64,000 bases of DNA from the NCBI RefSeq assembly GCF_932294415.1, contig NC_065535.1, forward strand, positions 10,820,282 through 10,884,281. Direction: 5' to 3'. Positions 61,482-64,000 of the stretch are shown here, one piece after another. Source of the DNA: Quercus robur. Its lineage: Eukaryota > Streptophyta > Magnoliopsida > Fagales > Fagaceae. Made by a program: the position numbers and the translations under genes. Position 1 is the stretch's first letter; each line of letters starts with the position of its first letter. Under the pieces are notes generated by a model. That model saw only the letters and a program-made list of their open reading frames with translations. It had not been told where the DNA came from and did no database searches.

Positions 61482-64000
61482 TCCCCCCCCCCCCCCCCCC
61501 CCCCCCCACCCCCCCTGTTATTGGAAATATCATATTTGTTTCTAAGGGTACTTGAAGCCTGGAAATAAACACCCAAGGTCACCAGATCAACATCAGTAAC
61601 CTTTGTTTCCTGGATGAGGATGGGTAATTTATTGATATTGTAGCATCTCTTGATTAATACTCTATTCATACTTATCAAAAAAAAAATTATTGATATTGTA
61701 GCCTCTTGCTTTTAGTTAATTTCTAACCATTTGATTATTATGTGTAGCCAAATTTTAGTTTTTCAATACAAGTAGGAGATGATCCTCTGGACTCTTGTTA
61801 CAATGCAATTTTACTTGCATCAAATAGCACTTGCGCCATAGATATGATATCTGGCTTTCACTCTTTGAATTTCTAATTATGGTTCATTTCATGTGATGAT
61901 GGATTATGAAATGAACTTGCATTAGTAAATTCTTGTGCAATAGCTGATTTGCTAGGGGTGTGTACTTTTTGTCAAGTAGATAAACGATTCCTGAGAATTG
62001 GCTTTGACAGTTCATAAAAATTTTATTGCAGACAATGTGTCATAGCTCGAGAGATGACAAAAATGCACGAAGAGGTAGGTCCTATGTTACATCAGTACCT
62101 CTTTACATCCTGTTCATATTGCTTCATTGGGTGTCTGAGAACTTGGATTGTAATACTTTCTGAATTCTGGATACTAACTTAGTTGAGCTATAATCTTTCC
62201 TTACTAAATTTGTGATGAATATAATTGTATTAGGCCAAATACGTACCGCAATGTCTGTGATGGTGACCTATTTGTGGAATGTGATAAGATCTTACTTCAT
62301 CAAGCACTTGAATAAAATCTTAATTCTTAAATGGTTTAGTTGGGTATGTGGGGCAGCATGGACAGGTTTTTGATGCAATCAAGGCACTCAAGAGTGATTT
62401 CTCTCTCTTTTTTTTTAATGGGATTCCTCTCTCTCTCTCATTCATGTTTATCTTTTGCTTTTAGTACTCTTCAAGCCCTCTAGATCCGATTTTCATTAAA
62501 TGATGAGAACAAACACCTACGAGTACTTGCTGAGAACTACCGCTGTTTCAAAGAAGGAAGTTAAAAGATATTTCAGTACTACATTTGTCTAATTTTATGA
62601 TGCAGCAAAATAACAGTACCTTCATGGCCATCTTACCCAATGATAGGTCTTAAGAGGAAGATCCAACAGAAAAGGTGACAAGAGATGGCAAAAGTATAGA
62701 ACTAGGAACTCAGTTGTTTCTAGGTTTAAGAGACCTAAGAAATATTCCAGATATAAAATGCTTATATAGATGGCAAAGACTGCTAACAGAACTCTTAAAG
62801 GACTACTTAAATGAGGCCCATTGTTAATACTACAGTATTAATTCTTAACCACACATGAATCCTTTTAATTGTAGCTCACCAAACTAATCAAAGGTCACAT
62901 GTAATCCCATAAAATTTCATAAAGACTACGAACATAAGTGTGGAATTATATGTTGGTAGGCTTATTTTACACTCCTGCATCATCATTAGGCTTTCTTTGG
63001 CACCAAAAGGACATGTCATATTTAATGCTTCTTTACAGTCAGTGAAAGATGCACTTTTTCTTTTCTGTCAATACTTTGTTAATTATGCTTTTGAAATGAA
63101 ATTAAATGGTGGAATGCTTCCATGTACATGTTCATCTTCCAATATAGATACTGTGTGAGTAAATGGAATGAAATACCTTTGTGAAAACAAATGAAGTATT
63201 CGCCTTGTTAACCAAAAAAAGAGTTACTCTCTTGATGGAAAGAAAGTGATTATGTGAAACGTGTTGTGTGATTGGGCATCTGTATTTACACTTGGATTTT
63301 GTGGTTTTCACTGCTTTTGATTCCTGCTGGCTTGGGTATTTCCAGGACCTGTATCTGCAATTGTTGGTCCTTCAGTGGCTATTTAGATTTTGGATTTTCA
63401 AGTAAATTTTATCCATGTGGGGCAGAGGGAGGAAATTTGGTATTTAAGATGGACGAAGGAAAAGGCTAATAAATATATTTCTTGATAGGTAAATAGGAGG
63501 AGGGGGGCTGGTGAAATTCAAACCCCAGTTTCTAGGCACCACAAGAGGTGCTGGACCATTGGGGTATCCTTGAACCCCCAGGAAAAGGCTGATAATGAAC
63601 ATACAATTGCAAAAAGTTATTTAATTAGATACATATGGTGTACTGTTCCAGTAGTTTCTTTTTGGGTCCATACCTGGTTAGGTGTTACAATTTGACCCTG
63701 AATTTTCCCTATTTTTGATAGGGTGATTTTACTTCAACACCTAGGAACCATATTCAACTAAGGATGATAGATTAGTTTGGTCACTTATAAAACATTTCTC
63801 TCCTGTCTTTTCATTATTGTACAATTGAAATAATAGGAAGTTCCATTTTTTTACAAATTCAGGGGAGTCAGACTAGATTAGTTTAGTAACAATATGCTCA
63901 ACGTACTGATTTACATCTGTATGTTATACTAGTTCATCGTATCATAGTTATATGGCTATAATTATACAGAGGTGTCATTTGCAAATTTAAGGGTCAATGC
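58174..64000 (+). CDS. RsmI-type rRNA 2'-O-methyltransferase, organellar, 5' part
   Basis: Bacterial RsmI methylates the 2'-O of C1402 in 16S rRNA; a plant homologue would act in plastids or mitochondria. Seven exons are visible: 58174-58323, 58411-58478, 58568-58664, 58747-58875, 60211-60319, 60985-61129 and 62032-62074. They give 247 residues in an unbroken frame, and the gene continues past the right edge. Residues 1-50 look like a transit peptide (Ser/Thr/Arg-rich, few acids). The tetrapyrrole-methylase fold follows: LVGTPIGN (59-66), SEDTR (86-90), SDAGTPCISDPG (134-145), PIPGPSAL (161-168), FVGFLP and RERL. The C-terminal part of the family is absent; I found no exon for it in 62075-64000. 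The start at 58174 gives the frame that joins exon 2; Met9 is an alternative. Confidence 0.92.
59563..59725 (+). mobile_element. Dimeric tRNA-like SINE in RsmI intron 4
   Basis: Two successive tRNA-like modules. The first has CTCAATTAGTAAAG (A-box-like) and GGGTTTGAGTCCC (B-box-like); the second has TTGGTCTAATAATAAAG and AGGTTCAAATCCT. I recall similar paired sequences dispersed in other tree genomes. No clean target duplication was found. Confidence 0.6.
59755..59905 (+). mobile_element. Au-like SINE in RsmI intron 4
   Basis: GGACCTTGGAGCAATGGCAA (A-box region), GGTTTAAGTCC (B box), then AGCCTCT, GGCTACCTAC, AGACCCCGG, GTGGGAATCTTGTGCCTTGG and a T-rich tail. This order of words follows the Au SINE family of plants. 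Confidence 0.75.
60384..60808. mobile_element. Tourist-like MITE in RsmI intron 5
   Basis: A 425-bp element beginning GGGTATGTTTGGTAA and ending with the complement of GGTCATGTTTGGTAA (13 of 15 match). It is flanked by TTA at 60381-60383 and 60809-60811. The TTA duplication and GG-start ends are the PIF/Harbinger (Tourist) pattern. No coding capacity. Confidence 0.8.
60855..60945 (-). mobile_element. Probable tRNA-derived SINE remnant in RsmI intron 5
   Basis: On the minus strand: TTTAGTCCAAATGGCAG, then CTCCTCTTG...GGAGGATGAGGTTG and GTGGGCTCGTAAC, an A-box and B-box order similar to a dispersed plant repeat. It is decayed and lacks clear ends. Confidence 0.4.
61171..61260 (+). mobile_element. 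LINE-tail micro-insertion 1 in RsmI intron 6
   Basis: A 50-bp insert ending TTACTTATC plus 17 A is flanked by a 20-bp direct repeat (61171-61190 and 61241-61260) matching at 16 of 20 sites. The TTACTTATC-A(n) end is the same as that of the LINE at 30.9 kb. Confidence 0.75.
61456..61515 (+). repeat. (CT)13 followed by a long C-run
   Basis: A CT repeat at 61456-61481 passes into 25 C (61483-61507), A and six more C. It lies in RsmI intron 6. The exact run lengths are prone to sequencing error. Confidence 0.9.
61629..61702 (+). mobile_element. LINE-tail micro-insertion 2 in RsmI intron 6
   Basis: A perfect 16-bp target duplication (ttattgatattgtagc, 61629-61644 and 61687-61702) flanks a 42-bp insert ending TACTTATC plus A-run, the same terminal word as the LINE at 30.9 kb. 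Confidence 0.85.
62075..64000 (+). other. RsmI intron 7, open to the right edge
   Basis: No further exon of the methyltransferase is recognisable. Around 63480-63575 the minus strand has words like a tRNA-derived repeat (CCAATGGTCCAGC and GGGGTTTGAATTTC). Otherwise the sequence is AT-rich with short CT runs near 62400 and 62430. Confidence 0.5.

Overview
This window is nuclear DNA of a flowering plant, probably a woody eudicot. The evidence is AT-rich DNA, genes broken by many short GT-AG introns, plant-only gene families (class III peroxidase, BEL1-like homeobox), and dense plant retroelements, MITEs and SINEs. Repeat families that I associate with oak and chestnut relatives (Fagales) are present, but that placement is inference only.

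Layout. 1-1.74 kb is the 3' half of a Mutator-like (MULE) transposase gene that enters from the left edge. 1.75-20.2 kb has no host gene. Its core is a three-layer nest: a long Ty3-gypsy (Tat-like) LTR region at about 8.3-17.3 kb, interrupted by a Ty1-copia Sirevirus-like element (9064-14765, TSD aatag), itself interrupted by a solo LTR of a related subfamily (12624-13479, TSD ctata). From 20.2 to 64 kb lie six host genes whose exons I could place to the base from splice sites and reading-frame closure: PRX9-type peroxidase (-), HflX-type GTPase (-), a BLH11-like BEL1 homeobox gene (-), a BLH3/BLH10-type BEL1 homeobox gene (-), a UBC15/16-type E2 enzyme (+), and an RsmI-type rRNA methyltransferase (+, running off the right edge).

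The genes do not form one pathway. Two (HflX, RsmI) belong to bacterial-type ribosome families and are probably organellar. Two are tandem homeobox transcription factors that could pair with KNOX proteins. One is a secreted cell-wall peroxidase, and one acts in ubiquitin transfer. The gene order itself is notable: from memory, the Arabidopsis counterparts of five of the six fall into two small blocks of chromosome 1, so this window may keep the order that existed before Arabidopsis's last genome duplication.

The introns collect mobile DNA: a TRIM, a 5'-truncated LINE and a MITE in HflX; a solo LTR in the E2 gene; a SINE cluster and a Tourist-like MITE in the RsmI gene. Several very small poly(A)-tailed insertions (20-50 bp) with their own target duplications look like extremely truncated LINE tails. 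I found no CRISPR array, no tRNA or rRNA gene, and no sign of a new multi-gene system.
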